A stretch of 64,000 bases of DNA from Ahaetulla prasina (taxonomy: Eukaryota > Chordata > Lepidosauria > Squamata > Colubridae): NCBI RefSeq assembly GCF_028640845.1, contig NC_080540.1, positions 153,333,920 through 153,397,919 of the forward strand, in the 5' to 3' direction. The notes beneath the pieces were generated by a model. It made no database searches, had not been told where the DNA came from, and saw only the letters and a program-made list of their open reading frames with translations. Below are positions 47,632-60,832 of the stretch, piece after piece (the first letter of the stretch is position 1; each line of letters begins with the position of its first letter). A program made the position numbers and the translations under genes.

Positions 47632-49216
47632 GGGATTGTTTACTGGATCCGTGCCCCTCCTGGTTGGTACTGGCCACACAGGAGGTGACACGAGGCTGGC
47701 TCTGGGGGATTACAAATGCTTCTTTGCAGGAGGGGGTCTTTCCTGCCTTGAAAGAGGCGGTGGTGAGACCTCTCCTCAAGAAGCCTTCCCTGGACCCAGC
47801 TGTTTTAGGAAATTACCGCCCAGTCTCCAATCTTCGCTTCACGGCGAAGGTTGTAGAGAGTGCGGTGGCATGTCAGCTACCCCAGTACCTGGATGAAGCT
47901 GTCTATCTAGACCCATTCCAGTCCGGCTTTCGGCCCGGATACAGTACGGAGACAGCTTTGGTCGCGCTAGTGGATGATCTCTGGAGGGCCAGGGACAAGG
48001 GTTATTCCTCTGCCCTGGTCCTATTAGACCTCTCAGCGGCTTTTGATACCATCGATCATGGTATCCTGCTGCGCCCGGTGGAGGGGTTGGGAGTGGGAGG
48101 CACCGTTTATCGGTGGTTCTCCTCCTACCTCTCTGACCGGACGCAGACGGTGTTGACAGGGGCAGAGATGGACTCCGAGGTGCCTCATGTGTGGGGTGCC
48201 GCAGGGATCGATTCTCTCACCCCTCCTGTTCAACATCTATATGAAGCCGCTGGGTGAGATCATCAGTGGTTTTGGGGTGAGATACCAACTGTACGCTGAT
48301 GACACTCAGCTGTACTTTTCCACCCCGGGCCACCCCAGCAAAGCTGTCGAAGTGCTGTCCCGGTGTTTGGAAGCTGTACAGGTCTGGATGGGGAGGAACA
48401 GACTCAAACTTAATCCCTCCAAGACGGAGTGGCTGTGGATGCCGGCACCTCGGTACAGTCAGCTGCAGATGCGGCTGTCTGTCGAGGCGGTCGTTGGCCC
48501 GATGGAGAGTGCATAACTTGGGCGTGTTCCTGGATGGGCAGTTGTCCTTTGAAGATCATTTGACGACCGTCTCCAGGAGAGCTTTTTATCAGGTTCGCCT
48601 GATCTGCCAGTTGCGTCCCTTCCTGGACCGGGATGCCCTATGCACGGTCACTCATGCTCTCGTTACCTCTCGCTTGGACTACTGCAATGCTCTCTACATG
48701 GGGCTCCCCTTGAAGAGCACTCTGAGACTTCAGCTAGTCCAGAATGCATCTGCGCAGGTTATTGAGGGAGTGGTTTGGAGCTCCCACATAACACCTATCC
48801 TGCGCAACTGCACTTTCTACCTGTTGTTTTCCGGGTGCGCTTCAAGGTATTGGTTACCACCTTTAAAGTGCTCCATGGCTTAGGACCGGGCTACTTACGG
48901 GACCGTCTACTGCCGGCTTCTATCTCCCAGCGTCCGGTGTATTCCCACAGAGAGGGACTCCTCAGGGTGCCGTCAGCCAAACAATGTCAACTAGCAGCCC
49001 CCAGGGGGAGGGCCTTCTCTGTGGGGGCTCCTACCCTGTGGAACGAGCTTCCCCTTGGGCTACAACAACTACCTGACCTTAGGACCTTTCGCCGCGAACT
49101 TAAAACCTATTTATTTCGTATGGCTGGACTGGCCTGATTTTTAAATTTTAAATTTTAGTTGAATTTTGATGGGTTTTAAATGTCTGTAATTTTATAGGGT
49201 GTAATGTTTTTTTAAA

Positions 49217-49301
<85 letters not shown>
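47632..49301 (+). mobile_element. L2 LINE inserted antisense into another L2
   Basis: 5'-truncated, starting at CLLDPCPSWLVLATQEVTRG. RT motifs are LGNYRPVSNLRF, SGFRPGYSTETALVALVDDL and [31 protein letters not shown] follows, and YADD is at 48292-48303. The C-terminal TLWNELPLGL precedes the stop at 49137. Frames shift at about 48170, 48490 and 48820. The 3' end lacks the hairpin tail of the 18405 copy and ends in an 80-bp (TTA)n tract at 49218-49301. That makes it a different L2 subfamily or a 3'-altered copy. Confidence 0.9.
49218..49301. repeat. (TTA)n microsatellite at the L2 tail
   Basis: About 28 pure TTA/ATT trimers at the 3' end of the + strand L2, abutting the interrupted minus-strand L2. 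Confidence 0.95.
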
Positions 49302-49302
<1 letters not shown>

Positions 49303-49650
49303 GGTCCAGGAAAGGGCATAATTGGCGCACAGCTTGCAGTTGCGCAAAGGCCTTCCTGGCCAAAACCACCACCTGCTGTTCGAGCAGGAGTCGTGAATCC
49401 AGGAGAACCCCCAGATTATGTACAGGGTATGTTTGGGGTAGTGCCACCTCATCCAAGACCAAAGATGGAAATTCTCCCTGAGCCAACGAACCCCAAACCC
49501 AGAGCCACTCAGTCTCGGAAGGGTTAAGTTTCAATCCGTTGCTCCCCATCCAGCCCTAACAGCCTCCAGGCATTGCGAGAGAGAGGACACGGCATCACTT
49601 AACTCACCACGGGGCCGAGACATATAGTATCTTGCCCATATGCTATCTGC
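49302..49650 (-). mobile_element. L2-related LINE, RT piece (split element, part 1)
   Basis: The minus strand reads NGLKLNPSETEWLWVWGS, YPVHNLGVLLDSRLLLEQQV and AFAQLQAVRQLCPFLDQ, which aligns with [13 protein letters not shown]...LRPFLDRD of the 18405 L2. The element resumes at 47631. Its sequence is more diverged than that of the inserted copy, as expected for an older host element. Confidence 0.88.
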
Positions 49651-49854
49651 CTCCTCTCTGCCCCTTATTATACTATATTATTACTGCAGGGGAAGAATGG
49701 ACCCCTTTGTGATGGAAGGGAATAGAATGTTGTGATTTGCTGTGTCGTTGATGATGATGTAATTGATTAATGTCTGCCTAAAAAAAGTTGTTTTGTTTCT
49801 AGGACGTATCTGAAGAACTATTTCTCCCTCCCTTCTTTTTATAATATGGGCTAC

Positions 49855-49856
<2 letters not shown>

Positions 49857-49897
<41 letters not shown>

Positions 49898-49921
49898 TAT
49901 TTATTTATTTATTTATTTATT
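49857..49921. repeat. (TTTC)n(TTTA)n microsatellite
   Basis: About 40 bp of TTTC and 25 bp of TTTA tetramers at the tail of the minus-strand CR1-type LINE that follows. Confidence 0.95.
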
Positions 49922-50300
49922 TTGTCAAACACAACAATATATATAAGTATAAGCATGAAATAACCACACAAATTGAATACAACCAAAGGGAACATTAGGA
50001 CAGGAACGGTAGGCATGCTGGTGCTCTTATGCACGCCCCTTAGAACAATTGTAAACAATCATCTTGTTTAGAACAATGTGACAGGCTGTGAAGGAGGAAA
50101 TCTTGAAGCCTACAGTGCTTTGTCTGCCTCCCAAAATGACGTTTCTGATTACCCCAGTCTGTATACAGGAAGAGTTGTAATCGCCCAGTTTGCGTTTCCC
50201 AACAGTTTCCCAAATAGTGCTGGTTACGGCATCTGCAGCCTCAATTGTCTTAAACTCCATGTTCATCACCAGATTGTGATGTAGTTTTTGCACCTTGTGT
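49922..50300 (-). mobile_element. CR1-superfamily LINE 3' untranslated fragment
   Basis: On the minus strand it reads AAGGGGCGTGCATAAGAGCA, CCAGCATGCCTACCGTTCC and TAATGTTCCCTTTGG, matching the end of the LINE at 2215-2280. The tail is the TTTA/TTTC tract. The upstream part (50060-50290) holds decayed coding sequence. Confidence 0.7.
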
Positions 50301-50479
50301 GAGTATTTCCATATTCTTAATATTAGCCTTGAAAATATGCACCCTCCATGCCAGTAGTTTTAAAGCTCTGATGTTATGACTCGTAGAAATCGTATCCTTC
50401 CTTTTGGTAGGAAAATGTACTGCGTATAATTATAATTAATCATACTGACAAATCGAATAGTGATGACCACCAACTACTC

Positions 50480-50637
50480 TAGGGATGTCCAACATTGGCA
50501 ACTTTAAGACCTGTGGACTTTCTCTCCCAACTCTCAAAATTCTCCAGCCAACTATGAATCTATAAAGCTATGCTGGCTGGGGAATTCTGGGAGTCGAAAT
50601 CCACAAGTCTTAAAATTGGCAAAGTTGGAGAGCCCTG
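50480..50637. mobile_element. Old foldback hAT-type MITE
   Basis: TAGGGATGTCCAACATTGGC at the left pairs with GCAAAGTTGGAGAGCCCTG at the right, with mismatches. The centre has CTGGCTGGGGAATTCTGGGA, shared with 63089. The flanks AACTACTC and GACTACAC agree at six of eight positions. Confidence 0.8.
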
Positions 50638-50644
50638 GACTACA

Positions 50645-51430
50645 CTAAAGGAAAACATTCCAAAAGGCAAGAAAATTGTGATGAGGTTAGTGACGGTTGC
50701 ACTACCTGTGAATAATCTTTTCTAGCTCTAACAATGGCCTTATTGCTCTTGGCATTGACCATGGGAAGTGAGCAAGGGCTGGAGGGCAGCAGAAGATGAA
50801 GACCTGACTGCTTCCTCAAGTATTCGGGTCAAGAGGTTAGGTAAGCTTTGCTGCTGTTGATCGGTTCCTTTGTAAGTGAGGTTATTCTTTTATCCTTGAA
50901 TGCCAGGATGTCCTACGCCCGTGGTTTTGTGTTTTAATCCTTGTACGTCACTCAGCGTGAGATGGTCATAAAAATCAAAGAAGGCCAAAGTTCAACTTCA
51001 AATGCAATTATCTTATTAAATGGTTAAAACTGCACTGATCTGCATTACTGCAGCCTTTCTACTTACTCTTTGCTTTAGAGATAGCTTAAGCTGAAATCCT
51101 TTAAGTGTCTTTGACATCACACCCCAGACAGTTTCGTATGCTAACTTTCAGGGGATCTGAACTGGCAACCTGTTATAGCCACAAACTACTTATCCAACCT
51201 TATTTGCCCAGCATGCTATGGAGCCTTTTTTTTTTTTTTTTTGGCTTGTCTGAATGCCTTGCCCTCATCAGCACCAGATGGAAGATACAGCAGGATCCTA
51301 TTCGGAGAGAGAGGTCATCCCACTGGTCAGAAAGAACCAGAGATTTTATTGTGTGCCTTTTTCCATTGCCTTTTCTACACCAATTTAACGGCAGCCATTC
51401 CTTTAGGCTCTTCCTAACAAATCCCTCCAG
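50645..51430 (+). other. CA10 intron without recognised features
   Basis: No exon, RNA gene or mobile element recognised; a short poly-T run at 51225. Confidence 0.4.
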
Positions 51431-51439
51431 AAATTGTTC

Positions 51440-51730
51440 ACAATCCATCATTGGATAGTTTTAAGAAGAGTCTAGATGAGAGATATCAAACTGGCAGCCC
51501 ACAGGCCAGATGCATCACGCACAGGCCACGTCCACCCCAGCTCCGCGAAGGCAAAAAATGGCGTGATACGTCATGCGATGGCAATGTGACGCGGCGAGTT
51601 TGACACCTGTGGTCTAGACAGTCACTTATCCGAAATACTATAGGTTCTCCTGCTTGAGCAGGGGGCTAGACTAGAAGTCCTCCAAGGCCCTTTCCAGTTC
51701 ATTCATTCTATTCTATTTATTCTATTCTAA
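51440..51730 (+). mobile_element. CR1 LINE 3' end, interrupted by a MITE
   Basis: TGGATAGTTTTAAGAAGAGT, then (after the insert) CTAGACAGTCACTTATCCGA, CTTGAGCAGGGGGCTAGACT and AGAAGTCCTCCAAGGCCCTT, ending in ATTCT repeats. It is the sense-strand form of the CR1 3' end seen at 130 and 10146, from a different subfamily. Confidence 0.8.
51478..51611. mobile_element. hAT-type MITE (134 bp) inside a CR1 tail
   Basis: The ends GAGAGATATCAAACT and AGTTTGACACCTGTG are a decayed form of the CAGGGGTGTCAAACT family. The flanks GTCTAGAT (51470-51477) and GTCTAGAC (51612-51619) agree at seven of eight positions and are CR1 sequence. Confidence 0.85.
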
Positions 51731-54260
51731 ATCCCCAGTCTGGTATAAGGGAGAGCGGTTCGTTTCCTACTTGCTCCGTTTCTCTCTGCCACAATTTCCC
51801 TAAGATTGCACAGCAGTGGCTTTCCCTTTTATCGCATTTCCATTGCATTTTTGTTTTATGTTTATATCTTTACTGTATTTTGTTCAATTTTCCCCTGTTT
51901 TGGTTTTTAAGTTTAGCTTTTACAAATCATACTGTCTTTGTAGTATTTGGTTATTGTTTGTAGTATTTGGTTAATGTTTGGATTTTTTCCCCCTTGTTTA
52001 TCATTGACCATAATACTTAATACATGCTATACCTTAATGCTTGTACCTGCTAAAGGAAATTAATCAGTCTGATACCAGTTATAGGTAGAGTCCAAAATAA
52101 ACAGTTGATGTTTAAAAACAAGCTGTTTTTATAGAAACATGGGCCATCAAGAAAAATATAGGAATTGTGAAAACAAAGGACGGTTTGGCGTGTATTATTT
52201 TGATAGAGGGTAGATTTCTGTGCAGATCCCGTCTAATGACTTGGTGAATGTAATAGTGCAATTATGGGAGGGGAAAAGGTAAATATGAATAATATAGATA
52301 ATTGCATAATGATCCTAATGGGTTATCAGTGCTTTCTGTGTAGTTAGTCCAATAAAAACAGTTACTGATTGTATCTTGCAAACCAACTCTCAGAAGTGAC
52401 AAGAAAATTGGGCAAAGCCATGTGTTCTACCACTCAGAGATTTCATTACTGCAATTTGCAAGATGTGCTTTAAGTTCTCATTTTTTATTTTTTTTCCAGG
52501 GTGTTTTTTTTAAAATTTTTTTTAATGTTTTATGTGGTTTTTGTCCTTTTATGTTTTTATTTTAGGTGCTTTAGCATACTATAGGGGTTTTCTTTTTTTT
52601 CTTTTTGTTTTAAAACTTATCATATTCACTTTTTTCTTTTAAAGTATATTGCATTATAAGATAATCATAATTGATACATCGGTATAATGCATATATAACA
52701 TTACACGTGCATATGTAACAGCCTTCAGGAAATTTTAATTATAACATGTTTAAAATGCAATTTTAACAATTGTAATAATTGCCAGAAATAATCATAAATA
52801 AAAATACTAAAGTATTTTAGTAATGAAACACCTTTTGAAGAAGCAATATAAAAATAATACCATAGATAAATGCTTTATATTTAAAAGACCAATTGAGTTT
52901 CCTATATTTCTAATTTAAGACTGTCAAACAACAGGGCAAAAGAATAAAATCCCTAGGATTTTGGGAAGCTGCTGCCAGTTGAGAGAAATGACAGCATTTA
53001 AAGCAGTGATCAGACCAAAGAGAAAATGCTTTCCTGCATTTTAAGAGAACCAACATTAAACATCAAAACTAGCTATGAGATTTATTTATTTCCTATCCCC
53101 TAATTTCTAAGATCGGACTTAATTGTTTTATTGACTGCAACTCTTTATGGGAAAGCACGGTCTTATGGCCGAACAGATGGAAAAGTCACATGACCGTGTA
53201 ATAAATTTTTGCATGACTGTGCTCCCAGAATCCCTGTTTGTAATTTCATTTGTTAAATGGTTGCTGCCTCCATTTTAAGTAGCTTCGCTTAAGGACATAG
53301 GGAGACAGACAGAGAGGAAGACACTACTTTTTAAAATTTGAAGCACCTGATTTGGACTAAACACTTTGAGGCTGAGCATCACTCTCTATGCTTCATAAAT
53401 AATGAACAGGGAAGAAGCGGAAAGAGAGAAGGAACTAGGATGAGACCGAAACCAGTCAACAATTGCAAAATAAATCTGTCTTTACTGATCTGAGTTGCCA
53501 AGACAGTTGAGATGCATTTGGTTAGTTCTAGCACTCTTCAGCACTACAGAAATGACTTTGCTCACCTATTAGGCTTGGAAATAAAAGTATCATGCTGAGT
53601 CTTCAGGCCAAAGATCTACTGCTGTAACCATGCATCCGGAACAGTAGGAGGCATGTCATCTATGACATGGATTGCCTGCCCATTTTTTTCCCATTGCCAC
53701 AGTTCAGTCTCATCATCAGTGCAAAAACATTAATATTGTCATCCCTTCGGACTTAAATAAATGTCCCGTCAATCATTTTCTCCGAAAAGGTTTTCGACAT
53801 CATGTCAGGCTCAAGAATAAGTGTGAGTGAGTTGCTCGAAAACAGGAGTTGCAAGTGACCGAGATCTGAGCCAAGAGGTCTTCCTTTCAGATCTAAAACT
53901 ACCTGCAAAGAAAGGGAAGGGAAGTGAGACCGGAGCAATCTTTTAGCATCTGTGTAGTAGTGGCAGCTTTGGTAAACTCTGAATTGGTCTGTAAAATGAA
54001 AATATTGTTGCTGAGCAGCAGAACAGGAGGAATGGTCAATACTAGCCGACATCAGGTGAACAAAGACCCCCCCAGTGATCAATGGGAGGAATTTTCCTGC
54101 TGATACACTCCAACTGAGTTCTTGGGTTTTGTTTTAGAGCCTTCTTAATACTGGTGATTTGTTTATATTTGGCTCGGGATGTTGGGGGGTGGGAGTTTCC
54201 TTGTGTTCAGGGCAGGCTTGGTAATCATTTGAGATGAGGAGAAAGAGCACCAGGGTCATA
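51731..54260 (+). other. CA10 intron without recognised features
   Basis: AT-rich sequence with long T-rich stretches (52480-52640). No exon, RNA gene or mobile element recognised. Confidence 0.4.
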
Positions 54261-54261
54261 A

Positions 54262-54383
54262 AATGTTGTACCTTGATGAACGTATCTTTTCTTTTATGTA
54301 CCCTGAGAGCATATGCACCAAGACAAATTCCTTGTGTGTCCAATCACACTTGGCCAATAAAATTCTATTCTATTCTATTCTAA
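54262..54383 (+). mobile_element. Rex1-like LINE 3' tail with ATTCT repeats
   Basis: TGTTGTACCTTGATGAACGT, GCACCAAGACAAATTCCTTG and CACACTTGGCCAATAAAATT, ending in (CTATT)n. It is the sense form of the tails at 16258, 27755 and 29739. Confidence 0.85.
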
Positions 54384-57235
54384 AAAGTGAACTACTTTCT
54401 AACGAATGTGGTATTACTTATCTACATAACAGGTACTTAAGTCACTTAATCTGTTAGCAGTTTGGTACTGTGGCTCTTGGCTGGAAGAAAAATTGTGCTT
54501 CTTCTCTAAATTTTTCCTAATCCATCCCAATTCCACAGCACCATTCCTCTGCATCTGTCTCACTTTCAAAATGCTGCTTCCAGGGTGCCAAGATCTGTCT
54601 CAGAAAGAGTTTCCCCCTGCTCTGGACAATTGGGGAATTCACCAGATTCTCTGAGGTCGGAAAGGAGCCCGTGCATTGCGACTGTTTCCTGTTGTGGCCC
54701 CTTTCTGTGAATTGTCATGACACGCAATCACATATGAACACACTTTCAGCCATGCTTGACTCACCTCAGGATTGAAAACCTAATTCTCTGAGGTTTTCAG
54801 GAAGAAGGACTTTTTTGACCAGGGGATACATCAGAGTCATCACTTGCAGATAGCATCAAGGGATTATTGTGAAGAGCCAATTCTACACTGAGCATGCAAT
54901 TTTCTGGTGTGTCAGAGACTCAATGAAAAGAGCTTGGGATGAAAACCAGAGCAGAGGAGTATAGCTTACTCTTTAAATTTTGGGATAAGGGAAGCTCAAT
55001 ACTCATCCCTTTGTATCTCCCATTAAGAAGGCAGCAGCACCAAATGATACGAAAGGCAAAATCTCTTCTTGAAAACACTGAGAATTGCGGCCAGTTAGAA
55101 CTGAATCGATGCCACCAGACAAGCAAACGATCTGGCCTGGCATAAGACAGATTCTGAATGAACTGAGGATTTAGGACACAGATTGCCACTAGAAGGGACA
55201 AAAACCCTTCAGTAGTGCCAATGGGCACACCAAATGGGATTCCCCTTGCAATTCATCTTTTCAAACTATCAGGGAGAAAAGCAGATTTTAGAAAACGATG
55301 GATGAAACAAACTTATAATGCGGATAGTTGCATTTTTTTCTAGAAGAAGGCAGACATAAGGGAAACTTAGATGGGAAAACAAGTGCAGACTTTTCAGTAC
55401 TAAAAGAAAGAATAAAAAGAAACAGAAAAAAAGGTAGAATAGAACCTTGTGTGACATGAAGGTTAAACTTCCTAGCACTGAATAATGTGAAGGCCTCACT
55501 AAACCATTGTTTCCTACTCTCCTTTCTACATATGGCCAATGGTGAAAATCTGAAGAGCTTTTACTGTTCTTCAGAATATTAGCCAAAGCAGGCCATTACT
55601 GTCCTTAGTATTGGCAGAAATAGCACATGTAGTGGGGGTGCTACGGAAGCCTGGTAAATTAGTCTGCACCTTCAGCTTTATTAAAAAGCTTCAGACAACC
55701 AAAGCCACAACGGGGAGCAGAATGTCTATGTCTATGAGCTATCCGGTGACACCATGGAATAAAAGATAGTGACTGTAAGAGGAGCAACTGGTAAAGAACA
55801 TTAATTCACAAACATCTACAGGGTTAGAAAGATATGGGAAGGTAATGAACTGAATTGGTGTAAAGTAGATTTAGCTATCTTTTCCTTTTCTTAATTCCTG
55901 TCTTTAATTGATTGGGCTTATACTTTGCATCACACTGTTTACCCTGAAGGAAACTGCATGATGAGTGTATGTGTGTGTGTGTTACTCACTGCAGTCTGCT
56001 GTCTCACTGTTTGAGGCTGAGGAGTTATGATAAATCAGTATTCCTTACTTCGTTCAGGATGGCAGTTGATTCTTTCAAAACAAGAAAGTATTTGAAGAGT
56101 AAGTATCTTGTTGCATTTGGGATCAGTCCATTATATCTCTGATCATGCTCCCATGATGTGTGTTCCGGTCCTGGTTGGGACTTGCTTTTAAATTATCTCA
56201 TAAATTTAGCTCCTGGGTGCCTTCAATCTGCCTCCCACGATGATGCTCTGAAGCAAAAAAAGAAATGTTCATTCTTTTAACTGTTCTAATCTGTCCTGCC
56301 TGTCCTCAAAGAAATTAAGTAGTCTCTCTTTTGTCCTCAAAACCAAGTGCGAAGTAATGACTGGGTATGTGTGAAGCAAGCAGTACTTGTTGGCATAAAG
56401 AAAGCATAGCCTGTAGTTTTAAGCTGTGTGTGATATCCATATGAATATCAGTAAATGTTTATTTTATTAGATTAAAAGCAGAAAGATCCTCATGTAATTC
56501 CTTCTGATCACATTTTCTTGTCCTCTTTATTAGCTTTTGGTCTTAAAGTTTATTGCAAAATCAGAATACTACTGGCATTCTGGAAAATTATTAGCAATTG
56601 GTTTGAGGAGGCCCGAGGACTTTTCCCACAACAGCATAATAATGCAAAATTGTTTCACCTTATGGTTTCCATACATCTTCTTATGACTGCCTGCTATATA
56701 AACAGTACATTACAATGGAGTACATCGTGAGGAAAAAGATAAGTGAGAAGAGATCCTTCTGACAAACAAAATGCTTTCTATATAGCATGGGCAGAATATA
56801 GTGTAAAAAAAACCCCAAATCCAGTTGGAATGAAAATCCTACTAAAGAATGAGAATGAAATTACTAGCAATGTGGATAGGAACTAAGCTGATTATTGCTA
56901 ATGTAATTACTCCCTATCCGCTTCCCTGTAATTTCTTTCTGTTTTTTAAGCAGAACTTTCATTCCATTTTGATTGTTTGTACATAATATTCTGCTTATGC
57001 TATATACCGACCAAGCCTTCCCTTCTGAGAAGGCCGAGATCTCAGAGCCACACAACTTTTAGCAAATGACTTTACCCACCCATACTTTTAGCCAGCTGTC
57101 AGATTTAAATTTGTAATGTGAGTGAGGCCTCATGCTCTTCCTACTTCCTGGGAAACCCCTGTCCACCATTCAGAGGATCCACAGATTATCTCTCCTCACT
57201 TGCTCTCACTCACCTGCGTCAGTCAATTGCTTACC
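54384..57235 (+). other. CA10 intron without recognised features
   Basis: No exon-like frame, RNA gene or mobile element recognised. Confidence 0.4.
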
Positions 57236-57239
57236 TTCT

Positions 57240-57309
57240 CACCTTACACAATGTAAGCCGCCCTGAGTCTTCGGAGAAGGGCGGGATATAAATTCAAATT
57301 TAAAAAAAA
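57240..57309 (+). mobile_element. tRNA-derived SINE 3' fragment
   Basis: TGTAAGCCGCCCTGAGTCTT, then CGGAGAAGGGCGGGATATAA and poly-A, identical in type to the SINE tails at 7340 and 30560. The tRNA part is missing, so this is a heavily 5'-truncated copy. Confidence 0.85.
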
Positions 57310-57469
57310 CTCAATTTCCTTGAGCACTTTTACATCTCTCTCTCACACCTTCTCAATCAAGCATCATTCTACCACATGAGCTACCTATTAGTCAGGGCAA
57401 TTTTCCCCCACAAATCTTACAGTGTCACATCAGACCATAGGCCCATGTAGATAAGGAATCCGTGTAATT

Positions 57470-57819
57470 CAGGGGTGTCAAACTCAATTTCATTAAGGAC
57501 TGCATCAGTGTTGTGTTTGACCTGCGGGTGGAGGGGGGGCAGCTCAATGTCATTCCCGTTGGGGGCGCCTATGGTAGCTCAAGCGCTCTGCTAGCAAAAA
57601 CGGCTCCCGAGTTCTGTTTTTGGCTGCGACAGCCTACTGCAACCCTCTGCCAGTGAAAACATAGCTCAGGAGGACCACTGGCGACCCTCCCAAGTTCTAT
57701 TTTCGTTGGCAGAGGCACCATGGGCCTGTCCTTCACTGTTTCCAGGGCAGCCCCACAGGCCAGATCTGAGCACCCCATGTGGCGGATCGGGTCCATGGGC
57801 CTTGAGTTTGACACCCCTG
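57470..57819. mobile_element. hAT-type MITE (350 bp)
   Basis: The ends are CAGGGGTGTCAAACTCAA and GAGTTTGACACCCCTG, a perfect inverted repeat over the first 16 bp. The flanks GTGTAATT (57462-57469) and GTGTAATG (57820-57827) agree at seven of eight positions. The interior is GC-richer than the intron around it and contains no transposase. Confidence 0.94.
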
Positions 57820-58270
57820 GTGTAATGCCTGCTCAAGTACCAGTCAGAAATTACATATATTATATGTGCCTGTTGCCGTCACTCTGCTACACAAGCCCAA
57901 ATAGCCAGGGAGAGGATTATGAGTGATCCTTTGTGTCATTAAAATGCATGCTTCAAGAATGGGTAGCAGGGAACTCAAAGCCAGTGTTCACCAGGACAAG
58001 TTTTAGGAGAGAGCTTTGGACTTTTCTTCCTTTGTAAACTATGGTCCGCTACACCACGCACCTTGAAATGACAAGGAAATTGCAATGTCATTTTTTTTGC
58101 TCATCGTGTGTGGAAGAGCTTTATGGGAAATGAGAAACAAACCAGGATTTGCAGCTGCAGATTACCCACTCCTAGAGACAATTTAACCTGCTCCAATGTA
58201 TAAATAGTTGGCAGAGTAGCCTAGCAATTCAAACGTTTTCCTGATTTTGATCCATTTAATTACCCAATAA

Positions 58271-59135
<865 letters not shown>

Positions 59136-59279
59136 CAGGGGTGTCAAACTCAAGGCCCGCAGGCCAAATCTAGGCTGCGAGCTGCTTAGTTCTGGCCCAT
59201 GGGGCCATCCTGGAAACAGCGAAAGACCAGCCGGTGGTGCTTCTGCCAATAAAATGGAGCTCGGGAGGACCATTTATGG
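59136..59279. mobile_element. hAT-type MITE left part (CAGGGGTGTCAAACT family)
   Basis: It starts CAGGGGTGTCAAACTCAAGG and runs through TGGAAACAGCGAAAGACCAG and GGAGCTCGGGAGGACC, in the reverse orientation to the copy at 57470. The right end is not visible where expected because a second hAT-like sequence begins at 59280. Confidence 0.75.
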
Positions 59280-59895
59280 CAGTGGTTCTCAACCTTTATA
59301 GTGCTGCGACCCCTTTAATACAATTCCCCACGATGTGGCAACCCCAACCGTAAAATTATTTTCGTTTTGAATTTATCGCGCCTGAAGCCGTATTGGCTAG
59401 CGATCTGAACTGCTTGCGATTGCCTTGAGGACAGAGACATTAAAGCAGAGACTCCTCCCCTATTAAGTTTATGGCGCCTGAAGCCAGATTAGGCTGCCAT
59501 TGCATGCTGAAAGCGGGGGTCGTGCAGGGGCAGGGGTTATGCGCACGCATGCCCACACTCATAATTCTATGCAAGCATGCGTGACACACACACACCCCGC
59601 GCTTCCCCTGCTTTTGGCACACAATGGTCCGGTGGGCCCGGTAGGCCCGTTTTTCATGCTCTGCAGGCTTCAGAGCCTTTCTAGGAGTCTGGGGAGGGCG
59701 AAAATGACCTTCTTCACAAGAGGCCCTCTGGAGGCTGGAAATGGCCCATTTGGCAACTTCCGGTGGGTTCAGAAGGCCTGAAAATTAGCTGGCCGGTGCG
59801 CGCATGCACACCAAAGCTGAGCTCGCGTGCCCACCAATATGGCTCCGCATGCCACCTGTGGCATGCGTGCCATAGGTTTGCCATCATGGCTATAG
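59280..59895. mobile_element. Mosaic of hAT-like ends
   Basis: It starts CAGTGGTTCTCAACCTTTAT and AGTGCTGCGACCCCTTTAAT, resembling known horizontally spread vertebrate hAT MITEs (resemblance from memory, family not settled). It ends with GTGCCATAGGTTTGCCATCA, the right end of the GGCGAACCT family of 6178. An internal phrase TTTATSGCGCCTGAAGCC occurs twice (near 59379 and 59468). The exact borders of the parts are unresolved. Confidence 0.5.
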
Positions 59896-59899
59896 TCAC

Positions 59900-60765
59900 T
59901 CATTCTGAAGTAAAGTGTATTGAAAATAATTCCATTGATCTTCAAATAGTTCAGCTCGTGACAACAACTAGTCTCCTTTCACTGATCTGGATAAGCTAAG
60001 CAAGATCAGATCTGCTTAAAATTTTCATGAGAGACCATGAAAAAATAGGGCCATAGGATAGACTGAATCCTGAAAAAAGTGGCAGCAAATAGTTGCCAAG
60101 AAAACTCTCTGAACTCTCAGCTCCAAAGAGAGTTTATCTTAAGCAGCTTCAGAATGATACTGATAAATAATTTCTACTGGATATGGAGCAGGACTGATTC
60201 TCTGAAACTCTGCCCTTTACTCATGTCTCCAGAAACTGGGGGCGGGAGGGTGGGGGGGAATGGGCAAAGTCAATCCACCTACCATTTCCATAACATTCAA
60301 AGACTGCACGATTCACTCCCAAGAGATACTAAATGGCTCTGAACTGTTCTTACAGTGCTAATTTATTACCACCCTCACAATAATTGGCCAAATTCCTGTT
60401 CACCAATTCTCCCAGATTATAATTAGCTTCATATTTTGCTCTCTTTGCTGAATAATTTTATTAAAGATTATATTATGCATGCAAAACTGATATAACCTAC
60501 ATGGTATAAAATATATTAAAAGAAAAAAAATATTTTATATAAAAAATTAAATTTAAAAAGTGCACAGAAAGAAAAAAGAACTCTCCCCCTTCGTCCTTAG
60601 CAAGTATAATCAGCATTAATATCTTATCACTACCTCTTAAAATAAAACCAACCATCTCTTCGTTGCATAAGACAACTCCTTCTTTGTCAACCAATTTTTA
60701 AAACCTCACCAAGCCATCTTAATCAGCAAAAGTCAATTAAGAATTATCAGAAATAACAAAATTAC
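59900..60765 (+). other. CA10 intron without recognised features
   Basis: No exon or mobile element recognised. Confidence 0.4.
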
Positions 60766-60832
60766 AGGTAGTCCTCGACTTATGATGACCACCTAGCCCA
60801 AAATTCAAGTTGCTAAGTGAGACATATGTTAA

